NCBI GenBank assembly: GCA_902595065.1
Contig: CACJOM010000001.1
Location: forward strand, 193,463 to 257,462
Length of the DNA: 64,000 nt
From: an uncultured SAR86 cluster bacterium
Lineage (GTDB): Bacteria; Pseudomonadota; Gammaproteobacteria; Magnimaribacterales; D2472
Direction of reading: 5' to 3'
A program made the translations under genes and the position numbers. The notes beneath the pieces are model-generated. The model was not told the DNA's origin, searched no databases, and saw nothing but the letters and a program-made list of their open reading frames with translations. Shown here piece after piece: positions 45,652 through 54,728 of the stretch; position 1 is the stretch's first letter; every line of letters begins with the position of its first letter.

Positions 45652-47663
45652 GACCTTATTTTAGCATCCAATCTTTTTTCTAATAACCTCAATATCATTT
45701 GAATTGAATCATTAATTTCAGACTCTAATAAAGATTTGGTATTACTTTGAAAGATAAATCTTAATGTCATGCTAACACAGTCTTTTGGTATATCTTTTCC
45801 CTCAAAAGTATTAATAAGTTTGAATGATGTCAGGTTTTTAATTGCTCCTTGGGCAATCAAATTTTCAACCTCTTTATAAGAAATAGATTTATCTAAAATA
45901 ATATTAATGTCTCTAGATGATAGAGGGAACTTACTTGTCTTTTTAATTTTTGGATTCTTCAAAAATAATGATATTTTATCTGGGTAAATTTCAAATCCAA
46001 AGGCTGCTTTTTTGATTAACTTATCTGTAATAGAAAGGTCTATTTCACCAATTAATCCAATTTTTTGTTTACCCACAAATATCCCTAATGCATTTTCATT
46101 GAATGGCATTACTGAACTTGTTTTGTAAAATTCTGCATTATGCATGCCTAGTGTTTTTAATAGCTTTAAAATTTCAGCCTTCATTGAAAAGAAGTCATAT
46201 AAATATTGTTTCTGACTCCATGTTTGAATGGGTTCGTGGTGATAGGTAATTCCTGATAAATGTAGCGATTGAACAAAACCTTTTTTTTCTTTTTTGAATA
46301 CATTTCCTGCTTCAAAAACTTTAATAGATGAGTATCCTTTCTTTATATTATTATTTATTGCGCTAAAGAGGGATGTAAAAAGACTTCCTCTAAGAAATGG
46401 TTCATTTTCATTGATGGGATTTTGAAGTTCAGCGGCAGTCCAATCCTTAGAATTTAATTGCTGAAAAGATTTTTTTGAAACAAATGGCATATGCATAAGC
46501 TCTTTAAAGCCAGCATGAACAAGCCCAAGTCTAAAATTATCTAATGCATTATCTTTTTTATTTTTGATTATTGGTCCAGCCTTGGGTTTCGATATAGGGA
46601 TATTGTCATAGCCATAACACCTCAATAATTCTTCATATAAATCTTCTTCAAGAGAAATATCAAATCTGTGACTAGGAATATTGAAAACAAGACTTTTTGA
46701 CCTATTGGCTGCAATTTCAAAGCCTAAGTTGCGTAATATAGAAATCGCTTGCCTTGCCTTTATGTTTAGACCGGAAAAATTATTGAATCTATCTATATTA
46801 AGACGCACATTTTTCTTTTTAGTTTTTTTAGACTTTGAATGATAAAGTTTGATTGAATCGTATGTAGCTATTTGATTTAATAAAAATGCATATCTTTCTA
46901 TAGCTAGTTGCTGAATTTCTGGATCTACACCTCTTTCAAAACGATGCGAAGCATCGGTTGCAAGGCCGTATTTTCTGGCTTGATTAACAATAGTTTCGGG
47001 TTTAAAAAAAGCCGCTTCTACAGCAATTTTAGAAGTATTAGATGAAACTGCAGATCTTTCACTGCCTATGATGCCAGCAATAGCTTGAATGCCAGATTGA
47101 TCTTGAATTGTTAGGGAGGTAGATTGAACATCTTTTAAATCACCACCTATAACCTCTAGTGAATTTTTCTTTGATGAGGGAAATTTAACATTTATAGGTA
47201 ACTCTAATTTATCTAAATCAAATACATGCATAGGAGCTCCAATCTCCAACATCACATAATTACCCAAATCAACTAAGGGATGAATTAAAGGCATGCCAGC
47301 CGATTCTATAAAACTTTGCTTTTTAGCATCTAGATTTTTTATTTTTTGCAGACCTTCAATTAACATTAAGTGATAGTTCCCGCAACCAGAGTGATCAACT
47401 TGATTGATGATCTTATTGTCTTTGTGAAGTTTTAATTTAAAGGTTTCAAAGCGGTTTTTAGTTTTTTTAACTTGATAGGCGTAAAACTCTCTTTCCAAAC
47501 CCCTAAGTGATAATACATCTCCTCGATTTGGAGTTATGTCGAATTCTATTAAATCTCCATTAATCTCACACTCAAAGCCAACTTGAGTAAATACATGTTC
47601 AAGTTTTTTTTGGCTAAGCTTGGTCTGAAGAAAATTCTTTAAATATGAGTATTGAATTTTCAT
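45648..47663 (-). CDS. pheT: Phenylalanyl-tRNA synthetase beta subunit lacking the N-terminal tRNA-binding domain
   Basis: 671 residues against about 795 in E. coli. Residues 1-33 match the usual start, and the chain then passes directly to LIEFDITPNRGDVLSLRGLE, so the EMAP/OB-fold tRNA-binding domain (about 110 residues, B2) is missing. The B3/B4 domain (DLGNYVMLEIGAPMHVFDLD), the B5 DNA-binding-like domain and the C-terminal anticodon-binding FDX-ACB domain (PLSSRDINIILDKSISYKEV) are present. The frame is clean, so this is a true short form. It overlaps pheS and ihfA by 4 bp each. Confidence 0.94.
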   Translation of the reverse strand: MKIQYSYLKNFLQTKLSQKKLEHVFTQVGFECEINGDLIEFDITPNRGDVLSLRGLEREFYAYQVKKTKNRFETFKLKLHKDNKIINQVDHSGCGNYHLMLIEGLQKIKNLDAKKQSFIESAGMPLIHPLVDLGNYVMLEIGAPMHVFDLDKLELPINVKFPSSKKNSLEVIGGDLKDVQSTSLTIQDQSGIQAIAGIIGSERSAVSSNTSKIAVEAAFFKPETIVNQARKYGLATDASHRFERGVDPEIQQLAIERYAFLLNQIATYDSIKLYHSKSKKTKKKNVRLNIDRFNNFSGLNIKARQAISILRNLGFEIAANRSKSLVFNIPSHRFDISLEEDLYEELLRCYGYDNIPISKPKAGPIIKNKKDNALDNFRLGLVHAGFKELMHMPFVSKKSFQQLNSKDWTAAELQNPINENEPFLRGSLFTSLFSAINNNIKKGYSSIKVFEAGNVFKKEKKGFVQSLHLSGITYHHEPIQTWSQKQYLYDFFSMKAEILKLLKTLGMHNAEFYKTSSVMPFNENALGIFVGKQKIGLIGEIDLSITDKLIKKAAFGFEIYPDKISLFLKNPKIKKTSKFPLSSRDINIILDKSISYKEVENLIAQGAIKNLTSFKLINTFEGKDIPKDCVSMTLRFIFQSNTKSLLESEINDSIQMILRLLEKRLDAKIRS

Positions 47664-48643
47664 GAATGAAATTGATTTAAAAAGTCTAAATTTGAAGAGT
47701 AAAACTCTCTGATGTCCGTTACACCATAATAAAGCATAGCTAGGCGCTCAACTCCCATGCCAAAGGCAAAGCCACGATATTTTTTAGTATCAATATTACA
47801 ACCCTCCAGCACATTGGGATGAACCATACCGCAGCCTAAAATTTCTAGCCATCCCTTGTTACCAAATTTTATGTCTACCTCTGCAGAAGGTTCTGTAAAT
47901 GGAAAATAAGAAGGTCTAAACCTGACTTCCATTTTTTCATTAAAGAAGTCTTCCAAGAAGTCAATCAAGATTCCTTTTAAATCTCCAAATGTTACTCCCT
48001 CGTCTACGACCAAACCTTCAATTTGAGTAAACATTGGAAGATGGGTAGTATCGGAATCACATCTAAAGACTCTACCGGGAGAAAGCATATATAACGGCAA
48101 ATCCTCAGAAAGCATTGCATGGACTTGTGTGTTCGAGGTATGTGTTCTTAATAAATACTGTGATTTGCTTTTAGAGTTTAGATAAAAAGTGTCATGCATT
48201 TGCCTGGCAGGATGATTCTCAGGAAAATTTAATGCTTCAAAATTATAAAAGTCTGTCTCAATCTCATTGCCAGAAAAAATTTGGTAATTTAAAGGAGTGA
48301 AATATTTAATAACTTTTTGTGAAATTTTTGTTATTGGATGCTCAGAACCCACATTAAATGGATCGGCTGGAAGTGTTACATCCAATTGCACGATATCACT
48401 CTTACCTTCCATATCAGTAAAAGCAGTCTCAAACAATTTAGTTAAGTTATTTTTAAGAATATTAAGTTCTTTTGCAGCAATTACTTTTTCTTCCGACTTG
48501 AGGTCTCTAAGCTTAGAGAATGAAGAAACAACAAAGGATTTCTTACCAAGAAACTTAGATCTTAGTTGAAAAAATTCAGCCTCTGATTGAATGGATTTTA
48601 ATTTAAGCGCGGCTGTTTCAATTAAATCCTGAGGGATTTGCAT
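47660..48643 (-). CDS. pheS: Phenylalanyl-tRNA synthetase alpha subunit
   Basis: Catalytic subunit of PheRS, 327 residues (normal). N-terminal coiled coil, then the class II core: HPARQMHDTFYL (motif 1 region), LLRTHTSNTQVHAM, FTQIEGLVVDEGVTF, FTEPSAEVDIKFG (motif 2) and GMGVERLAMLYYGV (motif 3). It follows rplT by 7 bp and is coupled to pheT. Confidence 0.96.
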   Translation of the reverse strand: MQIPQDLIETAALKLKSIQSEAEFFQLRSKFLGKKSFVVSSFSKLRDLKSEEKVIAAKELNILKNNLTKLFETAFTDMEGKSDIVQLDVTLPADPFNVGSEHPITKISQKVIKYFTPLNYQIFSGNEIETDFYNFEALNFPENHPARQMHDTFYLNSKSKSQYLLRTHTSNTQVHAMLSEDLPLYMLSPGRVFRCDSDTTHLPMFTQIEGLVVDEGVTFGDLKGILIDFLEDFFNEKMEVRFRPSYFPFTEPSAEVDIKFGNKGWLEILGCGMVHPNVLEGCNIDTKKYRGFAFGMGVERLAMLYYGVTDIREFYSSNLDFLNQFHS

Positions 48644-48650
48644 GAGAACA

Positions 48651-48998
48651 TTATACCCTGACTTTTTCTACGATTTTCTTAAAAGTGTCAGGATCGGAAA
48701 ATGCAATGGCGGCTAAAGATTTTCTGTCTAGCTTTATATTTGCTTTAGAAAGCTGATTGATAAATCTGCTATAAGAAACTTCTAAAGGTAGCAAAGCTGC
48801 TGAGATTCTTGAAATCCATAATGATCGAAAAGTTCTCTTCTTATTTCTTCTGTCTCTAAACGCATATTGCAGTGCTTTAATATTAGATTGTTTAGCAGTC
48901 TTAAATAATCTGCTTCTTGCGCCATAGTGACCCTTAGTCGCTTTTAGCACTTTCTTATGTTTTGTTTTTGCAGCTAATGCTTTGGTTACTCTTGGCAT
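48651..48998 (-). CDS. rplT: Ribosomal protein L20
   Basis: A 115-residue large-subunit protein, essential for early 50S assembly. RVTKALAAKTKHKKVLKATK at the N-terminus is the L20 extension, then KALQYAFRDRRNKKRTFRSL and RISAALLPLEVSYSRFINQL. Usual partner of rpmI and infC, with which L20 autoregulates in E. coli. Confidence 0.97.
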   Translation of the reverse strand: MPRVTKALAAKTKHKKVLKATKGHYGARSRLFKTAKQSNIKALQYAFRDRRNKKRTFRSLWISRISAALLPLEVSYSRFINQLSKANIKLDRKSLAAIAFSDPDTFKKIVEKVRV

Positions 48999-49003
48999 GA
49001 TGT

Positions 49004-49201
49004 TTAAATATTATATAAAAGTTTTTGAGCTATTTTTTTTGTCTCGTCAGCCATCTTAATCATTCCGCGGTTATGACGCTTCCTTTTTGTTGTTTGCTTG
49101 GTCAAGATATGAGCGCGAGATGCACTTCTTCTTTTTAAACCACTGCCAGTAGCCTTAAAACGCTTTTTAGCACTTGAATGTGTTTTTAATTTATAACCCA
49201 T
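49004..49201 (-). CDS. rpmI: Ribosomal protein L35
   Basis: A 65-residue, highly basic protein: [18 protein letters not shown] at the N-terminus and [18 protein letters not shown] in the middle are the L35 signature. It sits between infC (2-bp gap) and rplT (5-bp gap). Confidence 0.97.
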   Translation of the reverse strand: MGYKLKTHSSAKKRFKATGSGLKRRSASRAHILTKQTTKRKRHNRGMIKMADETKKIAQKLLYNI

Positions 49202-49203
49202 AA

Positions 49204-49725
49204 TTATTTCTTTCTAATTTGTGAGAGAACCATCAATAACTGTCTTCCTTCAAGAGATGGCTCTTGATCTACTTGAGCAATATCCTGTAGGTCTTCCCTC
49301 AATCGATTTAAGAGATCAAGGCCTAAATTACTATTCAAGATTTCTCTACCTCTAAATCGAACGCTGATTTTAGTCTTATCTCCGTCATTAATAAAGCTTT
49401 TTATCTTTTTTAATTTAATATTGTAATCTCCAATATCAGTGGTTGGACGAAACTTAATCTCTTTTAAGGATTGTTTTTTTGGTTTTTTAGTACCACCAGT
49501 GCTTTTTTTCTTTTCAAATTGAAATTTACCAAAATCTAAAAGCTTACAAACTACTGGCTGAGCATCAGAAGGTGAAACTTGAACTAAATCAAGGCTTTTC
49601 TTTTGCGCTTCTTCTAAAGCATCATCAATAGCTAATAATCCTAATTTTTCTCCATTGGAGCCAATCAACATAACCTCTTTTGCATAGATTTTGTTATTTA
49701 TAGGAGTCGTTGATTTTTTCTTCAA
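49204..49725 (-). CDS. infC: Translation initiation factor IF-3
   Basis: Binds the 30S subunit and checks initiator tRNA and start codon. N-terminal domain: [20 protein letters not shown]; linker rich in Lys; C-terminal domain: [31 protein letters not shown] and QLLMVL. The coordinates use the TTG at 49725. The ribosome binding site AAGG lies 15 bases before that TTG but nine bases before an in-frame ATC at 49731, so the true start is probably ATC. That would mirror the AUU start by which E. coli infC is autoregulated. An in-frame TAA lies just upstream, so no longer form exists. The usual thrS upstream is absent. Confidence 0.95.
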   Translation of the reverse strand: MKKKSTTPINNKIYAKEVMLIGSNGEKLGLLAIDDALEEAQKKSLDLVQVSPSDAQPVVCKLLDFGKFQFEKKKSTGGTKKPKKQSLKEIKFRPTTDIGDYNIKLKKIKSFINDGDKTKISVRFRGREILNSNLGLDLLNRLREDLQDIAQVDQEPSLEGRQLLMVLSQIRKK

Positions 49726-49763
49726 AACGATAGCTTAAAACCTTATATGGTATGCAAGAGATT

Positions 49764-49782
49764 AATCAAAGTAACTTTGATT
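49764..49782. repeat. Perfect 19-bp palindrome in the infC leader
   Basis: Arms AATCAAAGT and ACTTTGATT around a single central A, located between the infC promoter and start. It could be a dimeric-protein operator or an RNA hairpin of about seven pairs. No known consensus is recognised. Confidence 0.55.
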
Positions 49783-49822
49783 TAAGAAATGAATTGTTAA
49801 GTGATTTAACATTGAGTGGGAT

Positions 49823-49852
49823 TTTATAGCATTATTCATAAAAAGAAAACAA
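49823..49852 (-). promoter_or_regulatory. Sigma-70 promoter for the infC-rpmI-rplT-pheST-ihfA unit
   Basis: TTGTTT at 49847-49852 and TATAAA at 49823-49828 (both on the minus strand) are 18 bp apart, with a TGC directly before the -10 (extended -10). It predicts a leader of about 85 bases. It is one of the clearest promoters in the window. Confidence 0.6.
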
Positions 49853-49854
49853 CC

Positions 49855-50454
49855 TTATGGCTGGAGTAATTGCTCCTTCCATTGATCATCTTGCAGCTTA
49901 AAGACATGCCTTTTATTTAATCTATTTTCGTGACCTTGCCAAAACTCAAAATAATATGGAATGAAAGAATAGCCTCCCCAGAAATCTGGTCTATGTGTTT
50001 CAGAGGTCATGACTTCTAAAGTTTCATTAAAATTTTTTGTAACCTCATCAAAAGAGCCAATAACCTGAGATTGATTAGAGCTTATTGCTAATGCATTTTT
50101 TTCCTTGGTTCGCCCTTGAAAATGTTTATCAGAAAACTCAGATGATGTTTTAGAGATTTTTGCTTTCATTCTTATTTGAGTATTAATGCTTTCCCAGTAA
50201 ATAAGAACAGAGACTTGGTTATGAGACTCAAACTGTTGGCCTTTAGGAGAATTATAATTTGAAAAAAAGATCCATTCATTAACATCAATATATTTAAGAT
50301 TAACATACCGTGCTTCTACTTCATTAGCTCCTTTGTTGAATGAGGAAACTGAAATAGCTTCTACCCCTTTTTGACCATGGTCTAAAGCTTTTTGATAAAG
50401 AGACTGAAAAAGAATGTAGGGTTTTTCAAGGCTAGGATTAAGAAAGTTAATCAT
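49855..50454 (-). CDS. pdxH: Pyridoxamine 5'-phosphate oxidase
   Basis: FMN-dependent oxidase making pyridoxal 5'-phosphate, 199 residues. AISVSSFNKGANEVEARYVN matches the N-terminal strand of the flavin fold, FFSNYNSPKGQQFE is the FMN/phosphate loop, and GRTKEKNALAISSNQSQVI and FWQGHENRLNKRHVFK form the C-terminal active-site part (GxxNRLHDR-like). The gene is isolated from its neighbours: it ends at the infC promoter and starts 17 bp after tRNA-Leu. Confidence 0.93.
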   Translation of the reverse strand: MINFLNPSLEKPYILFQSLYQKALDHGQKGVEAISVSSFNKGANEVEARYVNLKYIDVNEWIFFSNYNSPKGQQFESHNQVSVLIYWESINTQIRMKAKISKTSSEFSDKHFQGRTKEKNALAISSNQSQVIGSFDEVTKNFNETLEVMTSETHRPDFWGGYSFIPYYFEFWQGHENRLNKRHVFKLQDDQWKEQLLQP

Positions 50455-50470
50455 GAAAAGTTAGATATGA

Positions 50471-50557
50471 TGGTGCCCAGAGCCGGACTTGAACCGGCAC
50501 GAAGTTGCCTTCGAGGGATTTTAAGTCCCTTGTGTCTACCAATTCCACCACCTGGGC
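50471..50557 (-). tRNA. tRNA-Leu(UAA)
   Basis: The 87-base gene has a 7-bp acceptor (GCCCAGG with TCTGGGC), the anticodon loop CTTAAAA with TAA, a long variable arm typical of tRNA-Leu (CGAAGGCAACTTCG), the T-arm GGTTCAAGTCC and an encoded CCA. It lies between rpsA and pdxH. In E. coli the same isoacceptor (leuZ) follows pgsA, so its location here is a rearrangement. Confidence 0.97.
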
Positions 50558-50607
50558 AATTAGTTTCTATGATCAAAATTTCTTTTAATGCAAATATTAG
50601 GAAAAAA

Positions 50608-51915
50608 TTAAGCACTAAGCTTGAGTGAAATCCTTTCTCTTTCAGCATCAATTCCAAAAATAATGCATGAGAGCTTGTCACCTTTTTTATAATTTTCCAT
50701 TGCTTCAGTAGGATTTTCATCTTCAGTAATGTCAGAAAGGTGGATAAGGCCGTCAATGTCACCCTCTAGACCAACAAAGATTCCAAAATCAGTTACGGAC
50801 TTAATGCTGCCTTCAACAGAATCACCCAGACCATATTTGTTGGCAAATTCCGTCCAAGGATTTGGTTTAGTTTGCTTTAAGCCAAGTGAGATTCTTCTCT
50901 TATCATGATCAATCTCTAAAACCATAACCTTAATTTTTTCTTCTAAATCAACGACCTTTGATGGGTGGATATTCTTATTGGTCCAATCCAGCTCTGATAA
51001 ATGTATTAATCCTTCAACGCCCTGTTCAAGCTCAGCAAAACACCCATAGTCAGTTAGATTTGAAACTATAGCCTCATATACGCCACCAACCGAATATTTA
51101 CCTTCAATTGTTTCCCATGGATCATTTTGAATTTGTTTTAATCCGAGTGAGACTCGAAGCTTTTCTTTATCAAAACTGAGGATTTTTACGTCAATTTCAT
51201 CACCAAGGCTTAACACTTCAGATGGGTTAGTTACTCTTGACCATGAAATATCTGTTATGTGCAATAAGCCATCTAAACCACCGAGATCAACAAAAGCTCC
51301 GTAGTCAGTTAAGTTTTTAACTATACCTTTAACGATTTGACCTTCATCAAGATTTTTTAACAATTCAACCTTTTCAGCAGAATTAATTTTCTCTAATACA
51401 GCTTTTCTTGAAAGAACAACATTGTTTCTTTTGTAATCTAATTTAATGACTTTAAATTCTTGAACAGTATTCTCAAGCTCCGGTGCTTCCTTAACAGGCC
51501 TTATATCAACAAGAGATCCAGGCAAAAAAGCTTTGACAACATCAACTTCAACAGAAAAACCGCCTTTGACTCTAGTTAAAACCTTTCCTTCAACAAACTC
51601 TCCTGTTTCTAAGGCCTCTTCAAGTTTTTTCCAGGTACCAATTTTTCTAGCTTTTTCTCGAGAAATTCTTGTTTCTCCATACCCATCTTCGACTGCCTCT
51701 AGAGCAACTTGAACCTCATCACCAGATTGAATTTCTACTGATCCGTCGTTATTTCTAAACTCATCAAGAGAAATAACTCCCTCTGATTTCAATCCAACAT
51801 GGACTGTCACCCATTCTTTATCAACATCTAAAACAACTCCTGTGACAATGGAGCCGGGTTGCATTTCAAGTGTGCCTAGACTTTCATCTAGAAGTGCAGC
51901 AAAGCTTTCTGACAT
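50608..51915 (-). CDS. rpsA: Ribosomal protein S1, five-repeat form
   Basis: Binds mRNA and helps load it on the 30S subunit. S1 motifs occupy about 20-86, 105-170, 190-262, 275-348 and 362-432. [20 protein letters not shown] and [20 protein letters not shown] show the RNA-binding face of repeats 3 and 4. E. coli S1 has 557 residues and six repeats; this one ends at ERISLKLSA right after repeat 5. tRNA-Leu follows within 50 bp, so there is no room for a frameshifted sixth repeat. Repeat 6 is dispensable in E. coli. cmk lies 5 bp upstream, the usual cmk-rpsA order, but ihfB no longer follows. Confidence 0.95.
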   Translation of the reverse strand: MSESFAALLDESLGTLEMQPGSIVTGVVLDVDKEWVTVHVGLKSEGVISLDEFRNNDGSVEIQSGDEVQVALEAVEDGYGETRISREKARKIGTWKKLEEALETGEFVEGKVLTRVKGGFSVEVDVVKAFLPGSLVDIRPVKEAPELENTVQEFKVIKLDYKRNNVVLSRKAVLEKINSAEKVELLKNLDEGQIVKGIVKNLTDYGAFVDLGGLDGLLHITDISWSRVTNPSEVLSLGDEIDVKILSFDKEKLRVSLGLKQIQNDPWETIEGKYSVGGVYEAIVSNLTDYGCFAELEQGVEGLIHLSELDWTNKNIHPSKVVDLEEKIKVMVLEIDHDKRRISLGLKQTKPNPWTEFANKYGLGDSVEGSIKSVTDFGIFVGLEGDIDGLIHLSDITEDENPTEAMENYKKGDKLSCIIFGIDAERERISLKLSA

Positions 51916-51920
51916 ATTTT

Positions 51921-52583
51921 TTAATCTTCCTTGGTGTTTTCTTTATAAATTTTTAAAACAATTTCCTTTACTTCTTGAGGAGTAAGATTGGAGGAATTCA
52001 CTTCAATGGAATCATTTGCTGGCATCAAGGGAGATATTTCTCTTGCCTTGTCTGCTTCGTCTCGCAATCTAATATCATCAATTAGATCGCGCATATTAAC
52101 GTCTTGACCCGCATTCTGCAACTCTAAAAACCTTCTCTTTGCCCTTACTTCTGCATCAGCAACTAAAAAAATTTTAGTCCCAGCATCTGGAAATACAACA
52201 GTACCCATATCTCTACCATCTGCAACTAATCCATGATCGCTGGCTAGGTCTCTTTGAAAGCTTATTAAATTATCTCTTGTTTCCTTTAAACCACTTAATA
52301 TAGACGCTGATTTAGCAACATTTTCATGTCTAAGAATTGAAGTAATATCTTTATTACTCTCAAAAACATGCATCTGATGATCCATGCTATTAATTTGTAA
52401 ATTTGAAAATAGGTTCTTTGCTGTAGCATGGTTTTGACTCTGTTCAAAACAATAAGAGTATGCTCGGTACAGCAAACCGCTGTCTAATAAAATAAAATCA
52501 AGTTCTTTAGCCAATGCTTTTGCTAGGGAACCTTTTCCTGATGCGGATGGCCCATCAATGGTAATAATATTATTATTTTTCAA
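51921..52583 (-). CDS. cmk: Cytidylate kinase
   Basis: Phosphorylates CMP and dCMP. 220 residues: [20 protein letters not shown] (P-loop), [30 protein letters not shown] and [10 protein letters not shown]. Starts with TTG, with AGGA about seven bases upstream, overlapping aroA by 11 bp. Confidence 0.95.
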   Translation of the reverse strand: MKNNNIITIDGPSASGKGSLAKALAKELDFILLDSGLLYRAYSYCFEQSQNHATAKNLFSNLQINSMDHQMHVFESNKDITSILRHENVAKSASILSGLKETRDNLISFQRDLASDHGLVADGRDMGTVVFPDAGTKIFLVADAEVRAKRRFLELQNAGQDVNMRDLIDDIRLRDEADKAREISPLMPANDSIEVNSSNLTPQEVKEIVLKIYKENTKED

Positions 52584-53889
52584 GCTTATATCCTATAGAA
52601 GAAGTTAGCTCCATAAAATTAGGAAATGATGTAAATATATTTTTACAATTCTTTACAGTGATTGGTCTTGAGCATTTTAAGCCAGCAATCAAAAAACTCA
52701 TTGCAATGCGGTGATCATCATGAGATTCAATATTAATTGGCTCTTCGATATAAAGTTTCTCTGAAGTTCCCATAATAGACATACCATCATCAAAATTTTT
52801 ATGAGCAATTCCAAGTATGCTAAAACCATCTGATACAGCTTGCAATCTGTCTGATTCCTTAACTCTTAATTCCGCAGCATCTCTAATTAGCGTTTCGCCC
52901 TCAGCAAATGCAGCAGCAATAGACAAAATAGGTATTTCATCAATGATGTTAGGGATAATTTCTCCGGATAGCTCAACTCCTTTAAGGATAGATTTTTTAA
53001 CTTCTAGATCAGCACATGGCTCTCCTGACTCTAATCTTTGATTTGAAACCACAATATTTGCGCCCATTTTTTTTAAGGCTTCAAGCACCCCAGTTCTAGA
53101 AGGATTCATGCCGACATTAGTAATCTTAAGTCCCGATGAATTACTAATTAAAGCAGCAACTATCAAAAAAGCTGCTGAAGAAATATCACCTACCACTGTA
53201 TAGTTTTTAGCCTTTAAATGATTTGAGGTCGCCAATTGGATAATATTTTTACTGCCCTCTGAGCGAATTTCTAAATTTGCACCAAAGTGATTTAACATTC
53301 TTTCTGTATGGTCTCTTGTTTGAATGGGCTCAGTAATTTGAATACCTGAGCCTGAGGCAAGACCAGCCAATAAGATGCTTGATTTTACTTGAGCGCTTGC
53401 TACTGGTAACTCATAGGTATATTGGTTGTGAAGTGATGTTGCGGATATTGAAATGGGTAACTTGCCATTTGATGATTCAATCTTTGCACCCATTTCAGTT
53501 AATGGTTTTATTACCCTGCTCATTGGTCGAGAAGATAAAGATTCATCGCCACAAAATGAAAGATTTAATCCAATGCCAGCAGTCAAACCCAACATAAGAC
53601 GCAAGCCTGTTCCAGAATTACCAAGATTAAGCGATTCGTCACAATGTTGAAAAATATAATTTCTTCTACAAAATTGAACCAAGCCATTTTCATCAACTGT
53701 AATACCTGCTCCAATTTGATTGAGAGCATTCATTGTTGAAAGCGGATCTTCTCCATGCAAGAAACCATCAACCATCATTTCTTGATTCATTAAAGCTCCG
53801 ATCATTAGAACTCTTTGCGAGATAGATTTATCTCCAGGACATTGAATTGTCCCAGAAATCTTATTGTCGATAGACGTAGTTAAATTCAA
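52573..53889 (-). CDS. aroA: 3-phosphoshikimate 1-carboxyvinyltransferase (EPSP synthase)
   Basis: Sixth step of the shikimate pathway. 438 residues: CPGDKSISQRVLMI, NLGNSGTGLRLMLGL (PEP site), SSRPMSRVIKPL, VASAQVKSSILLAGL and ELRVKESDRLQAVSDG are in place. The start is TTG, overlapping the tyrA stop as TTGA, with AAGGA nine bases before it. In Pseudomonas tyrA and aroA are fused into one protein; here they are separate but coupled. The active-site NSGTGLR form is class I-like. Confidence 0.96.
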   Translation of the reverse strand: MNLTTSIDNKISGTIQCPGDKSISQRVLMIGALMNQEMMVDGFLHGEDPLSTMNALNQIGAGITVDENGLVQFCRRNYIFQHCDESLNLGNSGTGLRLMLGLTAGIGLNLSFCGDESLSSRPMSRVIKPLTEMGAKIESSNGKLPISISATSLHNQYTYELPVASAQVKSSILLAGLASGSGIQITEPIQTRDHTERMLNHFGANLEIRSEGSKNIIQLATSNHLKAKNYTVVGDISSAAFLIVAALISNSSGLKITNVGMNPSRTGVLEALKKMGANIVVSNQRLESGEPCADLEVKKSILKGVELSGEIIPNIIDEIPILSIAAAFAEGETLIRDAAELRVKESDRLQAVSDGFSILGIAHKNFDDGMSIMGTSEKLYIEEPINIESHDDHRIAMSFLIAGLKCSRPITVKNCKNIFTSFPNFMELTSSIGYKLEK

Positions 53890-54728
53890 TAGTTTGATTC
53901 CTTGAAATCTTTAAGTTCATCTAAAAAAGCTTTAAGGGTCTGAGGATCACTTCCAATCTTATCCTTCAAAATACTAAGACTTTTCATCAAATCATCTATT
54001 GCTAAGGCAATATTTTTTTCATTCAATGAAAAAATATCTGTCCACATTTCGGGTGAGGATGATACCAATCTCAAAAATTCTCCGAGACCACCACCTGAAA
54101 AATCTGAGAGATCATCTTGTTCAAGCCCTTTTAAAGTATTTAACAATGCATATGCGGCAACATGAGGAAGATGGCTAGAGTATGCAAATATTTGATCGTG
54201 CAACTCAGGATCCAATACTGTAATGCTTGATCCAAGTGCTCTCCAAAGGCTTTTAACTCGATCTACATGCTGAGGTGCTACGGAGTCGTGATAAGACAAA
54301 ATTGTTGATTTTCCGTTAAAAAGATCAACAATTGAATTTGCTTCGCCTGAAAGATGAGATCCTGCTACAGGATGAGAGGAGATAACATTTTCTGGGAAAT
54401 TAAATTCTTGCAAAGTTTTATTTAGAGAACTTTTAGTACTTGACGTATCAGTGATAGTAACTGAAGAATTAAACAAGAAATCTAAAGACTTTATAATGTC
54501 ATTAGTTGCGCTCGGAGGAGTCGAAATAATTACCAATGAATCTTCGTATTCAGTCTTTTCTAACTCATCTAGAGAATTAATTAAGCCATGAATGGATTGA
54601 TTATCTAATGCATGCTTGATGCTATTTTGATCTAAATCAAAAGCTAAGACCTCATAACCCTCAGAGCTTGATAAAGTTTTTGCTATTGATCCACCAATTA
54701 ACCCTAGGCCAATAATAATGATTTTCAT
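53886..54728 (-). CDS. tyrA: Prephenate dehydrogenase
   Basis: Oxidative decarboxylation of prephenate (or arogenate) toward tyrosine. 280 residues: IIGLGLIGGSIAKTL (NAD loop), LVIISTPPSATNDIIKSL, SSHPVAGSHLSGE with the catalytic His and FAYSSHLPHVAAYAL with the second catalytic His. No fused chorismate mutase or ACT domain. It is coupled to hisC by an ATGA overlap. Confidence 0.93.
   Translation of the reverse strand: MKIIIIGLGLIGGSIAKTLSSSEGYEVLAFDLDQNSIKHALDNQSIHGLINSLDELEKTEYEDSLVIISTPPSATNDIIKSLDFLFNSSVTITDTSSTKSSLNKTLQEFNFPENVISSHPVAGSHLSGEANSIVDLFNGKSTILSYHDSVAPQHVDRVKSLWRALGSSITVLDPELHDQIFAYSSHLPHVAAYALLNTLKGLEQDDLSDFSGGGLGEFLRLVSSSPEMWTDIFSLNEKNIALAIDDLMKSLSILKDKIGSDPQTLKAFLDELKDFKESNY

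Noticed and set aside
50558..50762. A frameshifted sixth S1 repeat after rpsA
   Set aside because: Only about 50 bp separate the stop from tRNA-Leu, too short for a repeat, and the other frames there give no S1-like sequence.
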